Assembly (NCBI GenBank): GCA_023260495.1 | Contig: JALQVB010000007.1 | Coordinates: forward strand, 1-25,971 | DNA from: Aquiluna sp. | Lineage (GTDB): Bacteria; Actinomycetota; Actinomycetes; Actinomycetales; Microbacteriaceae | DNA: 25,971 bases | Direction of reading: 5' to 3' | Made by a program: the position numbers and the translations under genes | Shown here: one piece after another, positions 1 through 7,057 of the stretch | Numbering within the stretch: position 1 is the stretch's first letter | How the letters are laid out: each line of letters starts with the position of its first letter | Notes under the pieces: generated by a model | Database searches by the model: none | Told to the model about the DNA's origin: nothing | The model's input: only the letters and a program-made list of their open reading frames with translations

Positions 1-720
1 CAGCTTTGCAAGCTCCGGTGTAGCCAGCTGATAATCAATCCGCCAGCCAGCGTCTGTGTCAAAAGCTTTTCCCCTGTAGGACCACCAGGTGTAGGGCCCT
101 GGAACACCAGGATGGGCTGCACGTCCCATGTCAACCCAGCCCTGCTCTGCAAAGTCATCAAAGTAGGCGCGCTCTTCGGGTAGGAAGCCGGCAGATTTGA
201 GGTTGCCTTTCCAGTTTTTGATGTCGAGCTCGGTGTGGCCGACATTCAAATCACCGACCACTACCGCGAGCCTCTTCGAGCTCATCAGCTCGGCCATGCG
301 CTCACGCATTGCGTCTAAGAACTTGTACTTCTCAACCTGTTTGGGTGTATCAGCCTCACCCGAGTGGACGTAGCAGCTGACAACCGTAAGTGGTCCAGCA
401 CCGGTCTCAATGTCAGTCTCCAGCCATCTCCCGAAGGAATCGAACTCTTCAGGGCCAATGTCTGTGCGGTGGTTGAGAACTTTCGCTTTTGTGAGGACAG
501 CAACGCCGGCTCTGCCCTTTGCACTCGCCTCCTGGTCGAAGATGTTCCAGCCACCAGCGAGTGGACCGTCACCCTCTGCCAGTTTTCTAAGTTCCTCAGA
601 AGGAGCCCTTACCTCTTGCAAACAGAGGATGTCTGGGTCTGTCTCTTTCAGCCAAGCGTCCATGCCCTTTCGAGCTGCGGCACGTATGCCATTTACATTT
701 ACTGTTGCGAGAGTGAGCAC
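1..720 (-). CDS. xthA: Exodeoxyribonuclease III (AP endonuclease family), 3' end cut by window edge
   Basis: Base-excision repair nuclease of the Mg-dependent EEP superfamily (AP endonuclease, 3'-5' exonuclease, 3' phosphatase). About 240 codons are visible, beginning VLTLATVNVNGIRAA. Family motifs in order are NVNGIRAA (residues 8-15), LQEV with metal ligand E36, SCYVHSGE, GDLNVGH, and WWSYRG followed by AGWRIDY. The C-terminal SDH motif lies beyond position 1. The start is GTG at 720-718, because an in-frame stop lies just upstream at 732-730. There is no ribosome binding site. Instead a TAAGTT box ends 6 nt before the GTG, so the message is probably leaderless, although readthrough from the Rieske gene 16 bp upstream is also possible. 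Identity is secure from the motifs. Confidence 0.93.
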   Translation of the reverse strand, partial: MLTLATVNVNGIRAAARKGMDAWLKETDPDILCLQEVRAPSEELRKLAEGDGPLAGGWNIFDQEASAKGRAGVAVLTKAKVLNHRTDIGPEEFDSFGRWLETDIETGAGPLTVVSCYVHSGEADTPKQVEKYKFLDAMRERMAELMSSKRLAVVVGDLNVGHTELDIKNWKGNLKSAGFLPEERAYFDDFAEQGWVDMGRAAHPGVPGPYTWWSYRGKAFDTDAGWRIDYQLATPELAKL

Positions 721-732
721 GGGTCTAACTTA
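721..732 (-). promoter_or_regulatory. -10 box for a leaderless xthA transcript
   Basis: On the minus strand TAAGTT (732-727) is followed by 6 nt and then the GTG start at 720. This is the spacing expected if transcription begins at the start codon. No Shine-Dalgarno sequence is present and no clear -35 box is seen. Confidence 0.4.
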
Positions 733-736
733 GAAG

Positions 737-1183
737 CTAGATAAGTGCATAGAGGTCACTGCCTCGCACTTCCAGCTGAATTTTCCCGAGTGGACTGTTT
801 GCCGGACCCGCAACTGGCTCACCCGTATCGGGGCTGAACCGAGCTCCGTGGCAACCGCAGGCAATCTCGTCATCCCTTATGCCATTTACTATGCAGCCGG
901 CATGGGTGCACTTAGCCGAAAATGCTCTGAACACTCCCTCTCTGGGTTGCGTCACCAAAATAGTCAGGCTCTCATCCACCATGAATTTTGTTCCAGATCC
1001 GACCATTACTTCAGCAGTGGAACCAAGGAGTATCTCGCCTGACAGCTCTTCGGGAGCTTCATCTACGGTTGCAGACGGCGGGGTGGTCTCAGCTGGCTCT
1101 GGCTCTGAGGCGCATGCTGCAAGGGTTACTGCACCGGTTGCGGCGAGGCCTGACGCGACAACGGTTCTGCGAGAAATGGACAT
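737..1183 (-). CDS. Rieske [2Fe-2S] protein with Tat/lipoprotein-type leader
   Basis: A 148-residue exported Rieske iron-sulfur protein. The N-terminus has a twin-arginine-like SRRT (residues 4-7), a hydrophobic segment and a lipobox-like LAAC with Cys24, followed by a Pro/Glu/Ala/Thr-rich linker (about 25-47). The cluster motifs are C92-T-H94-A-G-C97 and C109-G-C111-H112. By family knowledge C92, H94, C109 and H112 bind the 2Fe-2S cluster, and C97 and C111 form the stabilising disulfide. The domain alone is too short for a full QcrA subunit. It lies 23 bp downstream of sdhB on the same strand with no obvious ribosome binding site before its ATG, so it is probably cotranscribed with the sdh genes. 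The electron-transfer partner is unknown. Confidence 0.9.
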   Translation of the reverse strand: MSISRRTVVASGLAATGAVTLAACASEPEPAETTPPSATVDEAPEELSGEILLGSTAEVMVGSGTKFMVDESLTILVTQPREGVFRAFSAKCTHAGCIVNGIRDDEIACGCHGARFSPDTGEPVAGPANSPLGKIQLEVRGSDLYALI

Positions 1184-1206
1184 GCACTGCCCAACAGAAA
1201 AATTGC

Positions 1207-1941
1207 CTAGGGTCTTCCCCGAAGAATTGCCTGCTTAACCTCTGCGATGGCTTTGGTCACTTCAATTCCTCTGGGGCAAGCCTCGGTGCAGTTAAAGGTT
1301 GTACGGCAGCGCCAGACACCTTCTTTGTCGTTGAGAATGTCGATCCTCACCTGAGCACCCTCGTCGCGTGAGTCGAAGATGAACCTGTGAGCGTTGACAA
1401 TGGCAGCGGGGCCAAAGTATTGGCCGTCTGTCCAGAACACAGGGCAGCTTGTGGTGCAGGCTGCGCAAAGAATGCACTTGGTGGTGTCGTCGTAGCGCGC
1501 GCGGTCCTCTGGAGACTGCAGGCGCTCCTTGGTCGGGTTGTCGCTAGCCATCAGGAACGGATTGATGTCTTTGTAGGCCTGGTAGAACGGGTTCATGTCC
1601 ACGATCAGGTCCTTCTCGACCGGCAGTCCCTTGATTGGCTCGATGTAAATCGGCTGCGAGATGTCCAGATCCTTGATCAGGGTCTTGCAGGCAAGTCGGT
1701 TGCGGCCGTTGATGCGCATGGCATCAGATCCACACACACCGTGGGCGCAGGAGCGGCGGAAGGTTAGGCTGCCGTCGATTTCCCACTTCACTTTGTGCAG
1801 GGCGTCCAGCACGCGGTCGGTGCCAAACATCTCGACGTCGTAGTCAACCCACTTCGGCTCGGAATCGACCTCAGGGTCGAATCTACGAATCATCAGGGTG
1901 ACGTGGAAACTTGCCACCTCGGCAATTGCCTGCTCTGCCAT
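1207..1941 (-). CDS. sdhB: Succinate dehydrogenase iron-sulfur subunit
   Basis: Complex II subunit carrying electrons from the flavoprotein to the membrane quinone site, at the cytoplasmic face. It has 244 residues. The [2Fe-2S] region is RRSCAHGVCGSD with C65 and C70, then C85 in RLACKT; D73 takes the place of the fourth Cys, as in E. coli SdhB. The C-terminal ferredoxin domain has C156-C159-C162-C166 (CILCAACTTSCP) and C212, C218 and C222 (CRTTFNCTEACP) for the [4Fe-4S] and [3Fe-4S] clusters. The ATG shares one base with the sdhA stop (TAATG, 1943-1939), indicating translational coupling. Length and all cluster ligands are as expected for a functional protein. Confidence 0.97.
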   Translation of the reverse strand: MAEQAIAEVASFHVTLMIRRFDPEVDSEPKWVDYDVEMFGTDRVLDALHKVKWEIDGSLTFRRSCAHGVCGSDAMRINGRNRLACKTLIKDLDISQPIYIEPIKGLPVEKDLIVDMNPFYQAYKDINPFLMASDNPTKERLQSPEDRARYDDTTKCILCAACTTSCPVFWTDGQYFGPAAIVNAHRFIFDSRDEGAQVRIDILNDKEGVWRCRTTFNCTEACPRGIEVTKAIAEVKQAILRGRP

Positions 1942-3707
1942 TAGTACTTGCGCTCCATCGGCTGGTAGTTGGTGATTACGACTGGCTTCCAGTCGACCTT
2001 GATGTTGGTCTTGGTCTTCCGGTCAGTCTTCTCCTTGAGGTAGGCCATGGAGTGAACCATGAACTTCTTGTCATCGCGGTTTGGGTAGTCTTCGCGCAGG
2101 TGAGCACCGCGGCTCTCGCGGCGCTCGCGGCAGGTGACCACGGTCACCTCTGCAAGGTCCAGCAGGAAGCCGAGCTCAACGGCCTCTAGAAGATCGGTGT
2201 TGAAGCGCTTGCCCTGATCCTGAATCGAGATCTTCTCGTAGCGCTGACGCAGCTCGGCAATCTTGGCTAGCGCCTCGTTTAGCGTCTCTTCGGTGCGGAA
2301 TACCTGGGCATTCTTGTCCATGGTCTCCTGCAGCTCCTTGCGCAGCTGAGCAATCTTTTCCTTGCCCTTGGACTTGCGCACCTTGGCCAGCATGTCGATG
2401 ACATCCTGAGCTGCGTTCTCCGGTAGCGGCACCTGAGTGGCGGTCTTGGCGTATTCCACCGAGTACTTACCGGCGCGCTTTCCAAAGACGTTGATGTCTA
2501 GCAGCGAGTTCGTGCCCAGACGGTTGGCGCCGTGCACCGAAACGCAGGCGCACTCGCCAGCAGCGTAGAGTCCAGGAATCACGGTGTCATTGTCGGAGAG
2601 CACCTCTGCCTTGATGTTGGTGGGGATGCCACCCATGGCGTAGTGCGCGGTTGGGAACACAGGGACCGGCTCGGTGTAAGGCTCAACGCCCAGGTAGGTG
2701 CGTGCAAACTCAGTGATGTCTGGCAGCTTGGCATCAATCACCGCTGGTTCCAGGTGGGTTAGGTCCAGCAGAACGTAGTCCTTGTTTGGACCGGCACCGC
2801 GACCCTCGCGAACCTCGTTCGCCATTGCCCGGGCAACCATGTCGCGCGGTGCCAGGTCCTTGATGGTTGGGGCGTAGCGCTCCATGAAGCGCTCGCCCGA
2901 TGCGTTACGAAGAATGCCACCTTCGCCTCGGGCTGCCTCGGAGAGCAGAATTCCCAGACCGGCTAGGCCGGTTGGGTGGAACTGGTAAAACTCCATGTCC
3001 TCAAGTGGGATCCCGCGACGGTACGCAATTGCGACACCGTCACCGGTGAGGGTGTGGGCATTCGAGGTGGTCTTGTAGATCTTTCCGAAACCACCGGTTG
3101 CAAAAACTATGGACTTTCCAGCGAACACGTGGATGTCACCGGTGGCAAGCTCATAGGCAACCACTCCGGCGGGCTTGCCCTGGTTCATGACTAGATCTAG
3201 GACGTAGAACTCGTTGTAGAACTCGATGCCCAGCTTGACGCAGTTTTGGTAGAGCGTCTGAAGAATCATGTGGCCGGTGCGGTCGGCGGCGTAGCAGCTG
3301 CGGCGAACCGGTGCCTTGCCATGGTCACGGGTGTGACCACCAAAGCGGCGCTGATCGATCTTGCCATCTGGGGTTCGGTTGAACGGAAGACCCATGTTCT
3401 CAAGGTCAATGACCGCATCCACGGATTCCTTGGCGAGGATTTCAGCTGCGTCCTGGTCAACCAGATAGTCGCCGCCCTTGACGGTGTCGAAAGTGTGCCA
3501 CTCCCAGCTGTCTTCTTCAACGTTTGCCAGGGCAGCGGCCATACCGCCCTGCGCTGCGCCGGTGTGACTGCGGGTCGGGAACAGCTTGGAGATGACGGCC
3601 ACATTGGCATCGGAGCCAGCCTCAATGGCGGCACGCATTCCTGCACCACCGGCACCAACGATTATGACGTCGTGGCTGTGGTAAATCACATTTTCATTCG
3701 TGCTCAA
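1941..3707 (-). CDS. sdhA: Succinate dehydrogenase flavoprotein subunit
   Basis: Catalytic subunit oxidising succinate to fumarate in the TCA cycle. It has 588 residues. An N-terminal dinucleotide fold GAGGAGM (18-24) binds FAD, and H48 in TRSHTGAAQGG is the covalent flavin attachment site. FHPTG, the RGAGP loop, HYAMGG and the C-terminal helical domain (YLKEKTDRKTKT) are all present. The start is TTG at 3707, placed by a Shine-Dalgarno AGGAA at 3718-3714 that overlaps the sdhD stop codon. The gene sits between sdhD and sdhB in one operon. No truncation or missing active-site segment is seen. Confidence 0.97.
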   Translation of the reverse strand: MSTNENVIYHSHDVIIVGAGGAGMRAAIEAGSDANVAVISKLFPTRSHTGAAQGGMAAALANVEEDSWEWHTFDTVKGGDYLVDQDAAEILAKESVDAVIDLENMGLPFNRTPDGKIDQRRFGGHTRDHGKAPVRRSCYAADRTGHMILQTLYQNCVKLGIEFYNEFYVLDLVMNQGKPAGVVAYELATGDIHVFAGKSIVFATGGFGKIYKTTSNAHTLTGDGVAIAYRRGIPLEDMEFYQFHPTGLAGLGILLSEAARGEGGILRNASGERFMERYAPTIKDLAPRDMVARAMANEVREGRGAGPNKDYVLLDLTHLEPAVIDAKLPDITEFARTYLGVEPYTEPVPVFPTAHYAMGGIPTNIKAEVLSDNDTVIPGLYAAGECACVSVHGANRLGTNSLLDINVFGKRAGKYSVEYAKTATQVPLPENAAQDVIDMLAKVRKSKGKEKIAQLRKELQETMDKNAQVFRTEETLNEALAKIAELRQRYEKISIQDQGKRFNTDLLEAVELGFLLDLAEVTVVTCRERRESRGAHLREDYPNRDDKKFMVHSMAYLKEKTDRKTKTNIKVDWKPVVITNYQPMERKY

Positions 3708-3716
3708 GAAAAGTTC

Positions 3717-4157
3717 CTAACTTGCTGGGCAGAAAGATGGCAGTAGCTCAGCCGCGGCTCCGGCTGGGCATGGGTCAAAGGTGAAGATAACGAGTGTTCC
3801 CAGAAGGATCAGCAGGCCACCAACTGCCCAAAGGGTGACGTTGAGCCCCTTGCGGATGCTGGCGCGCTCTACGTAGTCGTTCACGATGGTGCGCATGCCG
3901 TTGGTGCCGTGAATAAGAGCCAGCCACAACATGGCAAGGTCCCAGCCCTGCCAGAACGGGTCGGCCCACTTGCCAGCAACAAAGGCGAAGTCGATTGCCT
4001 TGATGCCCTCGCCGACTACTAGGTTCGAAATCAGGTGGGTGAAGATCAGCACCACCAGAAGTGGGCCGGACAGGCGCATGAACAGCCAGCCGTACTTCTC
4101 CCAGTTGGCTTGCTTGCGGGTGCGGGGTGAATTTGGAGTCTCGATAGTTACGGCCAT
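3717..4157 (-). CDS. sdhD: Succinate dehydrogenase membrane anchor subunit
   Basis: Second hydrophobic anchor of complex II, contributing to quinone and heme b binding. It has 146 residues and three predicted transmembrane helices at about 25-48, 72-92 and 105-127. H41 (IFTHLIS) and H83 (LIHGTNGMR) are candidate heme or quinone-site residues. The N-terminal 20 residues are polar and probably cytoplasmic, which places the C-terminus outside. That external tail carries two cysteines, C130 and C143, around a short Ala/Leu-rich stretch. A GGGGAG ribosome binding site precedes the ATG, 2 bp after the sdhC stop. The assignment rests on helix pattern and operon position more than on sequence conservation. 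Confidence 0.92.
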   Translation of the reverse strand: MAVTIETPNSPRTRKQANWEKYGWLFMRLSGPLLVVLIFTHLISNLVVGEGIKAIDFAFVAGKWADPFWQGWDLAMLWLALIHGTNGMRTIVNDYVERASIRKGLNVTLWAVGGLLILLGTLVIFTFDPCPAGAAAELLPSFCPAS

Positions 4158-4159
4158 GA

Positions 4160-4537
4160 TTACTCCCCGAATACTCTCGCTAGGTGAACTGGTGCAAAGC
4201 CGGCCAGTAGCACAACCGTGATCACAATCACAGCCCAGAACATTGCAGACTGGAATTTCGTTCCCTTGGACCAGAAGTCAACCGCGATTACTCGCAGACC
4301 GTTGAGACCGTGGAACACAATGGCACCGACCAAGCCGAGCTCAGCCATACCAATCAGCGGAGTCTTGTAGGACTCAATAACGACGTTGTAGGCCTCTGGG
4401 CTCACCCGCACCAAAGCGGTGTCCAGAACGTGCACTAGTAGAAAGAAGAAGATGCCAACACCGGTGATGCGGTGCAGCACCCAGGACCACATTCCGACCT
4501 TGCCGCGATATAGGGTCCCTGCGGGCAAATTAGCCAA
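4160..4537 (-). CDS. sdhC: Succinate dehydrogenase cytochrome b556 subunit
   Basis: First membrane anchor of complex II. It has 125 residues with three hydrophobic helices at about 20-42, 62-84 and 97-117. The SdhC signature LHRITG (21-26) near the first helix and the FHGLNGLR motif with H76, the likely heme b ligand, are both present. The start is TTG at 4537; it is supported by a GGAGG Shine-Dalgarno at 4547-4543 with 5 nt spacing, and there is no nearby in-frame ATG. It is the first gene of the sdhCDAB operon, divergent from the manC-like gene. Confidence 0.94.
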   Translation of the reverse strand: MANLPAGTLYRGKVGMWSWVLHRITGVGIFFFLLVHVLDTALVRVSPEAYNVVIESYKTPLIGMAELGLVGAIVFHGLNGLRVIAVDFWSKGTKFQSAMFWAVIVITVVLLAGFAPVHLARVFGE

Positions 4538-4567
4538 GCCAGCCTCCGTGGGTAGATTTTCGCTCCA

Positions 4568-4573
4568 AGTCTA
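4568..4573 (-). promoter_or_regulatory. Possible -10 box of the sdhCDAB promoter
   Basis: TAGACT on the minus strand lies 30 nt before the TTG of sdhC, leaving room for the GGAGG ribosome binding site in a short leader. No convincing -35 hexamer is seen. The 90-bp gap to the divergent gene must contain both promoters. Confidence 0.3.
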
Positions 4574-4614
4574 ACCGCTGGAGTCTTGCGCTTTCGTAAA
4601 CAGAACAAAACATC

Positions 4615-4620
4615 TAGGGT
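4615..4620 (+). promoter_or_regulatory. -10 box for a leaderless manC transcript
   Basis: TAGGGT is followed by 7 nt and then GTG (4628) immediately joined to ATG (4631). No Shine-Dalgarno sequence precedes either codon. The geometry matches a leaderless start at the GTG. Confidence 0.4.
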
Positions 4621-4627
4621 GTTTGGC

Positions 4628-5737
4628 GTGATGGATTCCTCTTCAGATGCCGCTTCACGCTTCTACGCCGTTATTCCGGCCGGCGGTATCGGCTCCCGGT
4701 TATGGCCGCTGAGCCGAGCAAGCGCCCCCAAGTTTTTGCACGATCTGACTGGAAATGGCCAGACCCTGCTGCAGGACACTTGGGACCGGCTGCTGCCAAT
4801 CTCGCAGGGTAGGACCATGGTGGTCACCGGAGATGTGCACGCCGGCGCAGTGAGCGAGCAGCTGCCAAACCTCGACTTCAATGACGTCGTGTTAGAGCCA
4901 TCGCCTCGCGATTCAACCGCCGCGATTGCCCTAGCCGCGGCCATCCTGGCGAAGCGTCAACCCGATGTCATCATCGGCTCCTTCGCTGCCGACCACGTGA
5001 TCTTGGAGGAGGACAAGTTCCGCTCTGCTGTGGCAGAGGCGGTGGAGATTGCCGCCAGCGGGAAGATAGTCACGATTGGAATTCGACCGACCGAACCATC
5101 GGTGGCCTTCGGCTATATCAAACGGGGTAAGCAAATAGGCGATTCAAAGGCATTTGATGTTGCCAAGTTCGTTGAGAAACCTCGGCTACCCAAAGCCAAG
5201 AAGTACTTCGAATCTGGAGAATACCTTTGGAATGCTGGAATGTTTATCGCTCCAGCAGAGCTGCTCTTGCAAATCCTGGCCAAGACCGAGCCGGCGCTAG
5301 AGCGAGGGGTGCGCCAGATCGCAGAGGCTTGGGATACCGATCAGCGCGCTGAGGTTATGAAGCAGGTCTGGCCAACCCTAAACAAGATTGCCATTGACTA
5401 CTCGGTAGCAGAGCCCGCCGCCGCGAAGGGTCTGGTTGCGGTCGTGCCAGGCGAATTCGAATGGCATGACGTCGGTGATTTTGCGGCGATTGCAGAGCTG
5501 CAGTCGGAGGGGCGAAAGAATCACTTGGCCGTGCTTGGATCGGCCAGAGTGCTCTCCGACTCATCCAGTGGCATCTTGGTTTCGGAGACCGGCAGGCTGG
5601 TGGCCCTGATTGGACTGGAGAATGTGATTGTGGTTGACACACCAGATGCCCTTCTCGTGACGTCCAAGGAGCATGCCCAGAAAGTAAAGAGCTTGGTGGA
5701 CGTGCTGAGACAGTCTGGGCATTCGGAACTTTTGTGA
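4628..5737 (+). CDS. manC: Mannose-1-phosphate guanylyltransferase
   Basis: Makes GDP-mannose from mannose-1-phosphate and GTP in the cytoplasm for cell-envelope glycans. The single nucleotidyltransferase domain has about 369 residues. The N-terminal signature is PAGGIGSRLWPLSR followed by APKFLHDL (the GxGxRxxPLxx-PK pyrophosphorylase loop). Further motifs are ADHVI, FGYIKRG, FVEKP, YLWNAGMF and DYSVAE, all typical of the GMP family, ending in EFEWHDVGDF. There is no C-terminal phosphomannose isomerase domain, which fits actinobacterial ManB/ManC proteins. The frame stays open upstream to 4586, but the TAGGGT box favours GTG 4628 or ATG 4631. It stands alone between divergent sdh and the nucleoside block. 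Confidence 0.9.
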   Translation: MMDSSSDAASRFYAVIPAGGIGSRLWPLSRASAPKFLHDLTGNGQTLLQDTWDRLLPISQGRTMVVTGDVHAGAVSEQLPNLDFNDVVLEPSPRDSTAAIALAAAILAKRQPDVIIGSFAADHVILEEDKFRSAVAEAVEIAASGKIVTIGIRPTEPSVAFGYIKRGKQIGDSKAFDVAKFVEKPRLPKAKKYFESGEYLWNAGMFIAPAELLLQILAKTEPALERGVRQIAEAWDTDQRAEVMKQVWPTLNKIAIDYSVAEPAAAKGLVAVVPGEFEWHDVGDFAAIAELQSEGRKNHLAVLGSARVLSDSSSGILVSETGRLVALIGLENVIVVDTPDALLVTSKEHAQKVKSLVDVLRQSGHSELL

Positions 5738-5776
5738 CGATGCAAAAAAAATTCGTGAATGTTGCAAGTTGGTAAA

Positions 5777-5819
5777 ACTCGGCTCCAGATTCAGGGGAGT
5801 AGGTTTTCCCGAGTAAAGT
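5777..5819 (+). promoter_or_regulatory. Probable promoter/operator region of the nucleoside uptake genes
   Basis: The 132-bp gap before the binding-protein gene must hold its promoter. A TAAAGT -10-like box lies at 5814-5819, which would give a leader of about 45 nt containing the ribosome binding site. ACTCGG (5777-5782) and CCGAGT (5809-5814) form a 6-bp inverted repeat whose right arm touches that box, as an operator might. No good -35 box is seen and the repeat is short. Confidence 0.25.
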
Positions 5820-5857
5820 AAGCACCAATCAGGCCGCTTGGTCTATCACATCTATTC

Positions 5858-5863
5858 AGGAGG
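5858..5863 (+). promoter_or_regulatory. Strong ribosome binding site fixing a TTG start
   Basis: AGGAGG, a full anti-Shine-Dalgarno match, lies 6 nt before TTG at 5870. It decides the start of the binding lipoprotein, which has no ATG nearby. Confidence 0.8.
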
Positions 5864-5869
5864 AAAACC

Positions 5870-6976
5870 TTGAATCTAAAGAATGCATCAGCAGCATTCG
5901 CACTTCTAGGCGCTTCGGCTCTTGTTCTATCTGGTTGCGCAGCCGCACCAGAGGCAGAGCCAACCGCGTCCAGCACTGCAACTGCTACCGAGTCCGAGGC
6001 ACCAGCCGAGACCGTTGACTTCCTTGCTTGCGCCGTATCCGATGAGGGTAGCTGGAACGACAAGTCCTTCAACGAGTCCGTAATGGACGGCCTAATGCTG
6101 GCCGAGAGCCAGCTAGGTGTTCAGATTGGTGACGCCGAGTCGAACTCGTCGGAAGACTTTGAGCCAAACCTGCAGGCAATGGTTGACGCAAACTGCGACA
6201 TCACCTTCGCTGTTGGTTTCAACCTGGTTGACTCCGTCAACGCAGCTGCCGAGGCCAACCCAGACGTGCACTTCGTAACCATTGATGGTTGGTCCAACGG
6301 TGCCACCAACCTAAAGCCAGTTGGTTACAACATGGCTGAGTCCAGCTTCCTAGCCGGATACGTTTCCGCTGCACACTCCGCTAGCAAGGTTGTTGGAACC
6401 TACGGTGGAATTCAGATCCCTGCTGTTACCGACTTCATGGACGGCTTCTACTACGGAGCAATGTCATGGGGCGAGGAGAACGGCGTTGCCGTGACCGTTG
6501 TTGGTTGGGACCCAGTCGCAATGACCGGTGACTTCATGGGTGACTTCACCCCTAACTCGGGAGTTTCCAAGTCCATCGCAGCAGCCCAGATTGAGGCTGG
6601 CGCAGACGTCATCTTCCCAGTTGCCGGATTCCAGTTCGGTGCTGTCTCCGAGGCAATCAAGGAGGCCGGCATTGACGGCGCCATGGTTGGTGTTGACAAG
6701 GACATCGCCCTGACCAGCCCAGAGTACGCAGACATCGTTCTGACCTCTGCTGAGAAGCGCATGACCGCTGCTGTCTACGACATCATCGCGGATCTAGTTG
6801 CAGGTGCAGAGTTCACCGGTGACTACTACATCGGAACCCTTGCCAACGGTGGCACCGGCCTAAGCCCGTTCTACGGCTTTGACGCTGCCATCGATGACGC
6901 CACCAAGGCTCGCCTCGCCGAGCTGGAGAACGGCATCATCGCAGGTGAGATCGATCCAAAGGCCGTGAACTATTAG
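5870..6976 (+). CDS. BMP-family nucleoside-binding lipoprotein of an ABC importer
   Basis: Extracytoplasmic substrate-binding protein of the basic membrane protein (BMP/PnrA) family, which binds nucleosides. It has 368 residues. The signal peptide ends in the lipobox LSGC with C23, for lipid anchoring to the outer face of the membrane. An Ala/Thr/Ser/Glu-rich linker runs to about residue 48, then come two Rossmann-like lobes. Family features are DEGSWNDKSFNES near the start of the first lobe, ITFAVGFN, HFVTIDG and VIFPVAGF. The start is TTG with AGGAGG upstream. A strong hairpin follows the stop, so this first gene can be expressed above the ATPase and permeases. The ligand class is inferred from the family and from the salvage genes downstream. 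Confidence 0.93.
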   Translation: MNLKNASAAFALLGASALVLSGCAAAPEAEPTASSTATATESEAPAETVDFLACAVSDEGSWNDKSFNESVMDGLMLAESQLGVQIGDAESNSSEDFEPNLQAMVDANCDITFAVGFNLVDSVNAAAEANPDVHFVTIDGWSNGATNLKPVGYNMAESSFLAGYVSAAHSASKVVGTYGGIQIPAVTDFMDGFYYGAMSWGEENGVAVTVVGWDPVAMTGDFMGDFTPNSGVSKSIAAAQIEAGADVIFPVAGFQFGAVSEAIKEAGIDGAMVGVDKDIALTSPEYADIVLTSAEKRMTAAVYDIIADLVAGAEFTGDYYIGTLANGGTGLSPFYGFDAAIDDATKARLAELENGIIAGEIDPKAVNY

Positions 6977-6987
6977 TAGTTCGCTTT

Positions 6988-7016
6988 GGGGCCGCAGGGG
7001 ATTTTCCTGCGGCCCC
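6988..7016 (+). terminator. Strong intra-operon hairpin (terminator/attenuator)
   Basis: GGGGCCGCAGG (6988-6998) pairs perfectly over 11 bp with CCTGCGGCCCC (7006-7016) around a 7-nt loop, followed by TTCCTTT. It lies just after the binding-protein stop and before the ATPase gene. It probably terminates most transcripts or protects the 3' end of the abundant first message. Confidence 0.75.
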
Positions 7017-7057
7017 TTCCTTTGGCAAAATAAGTTGTCGGCACAAAGGAGTGCTTT

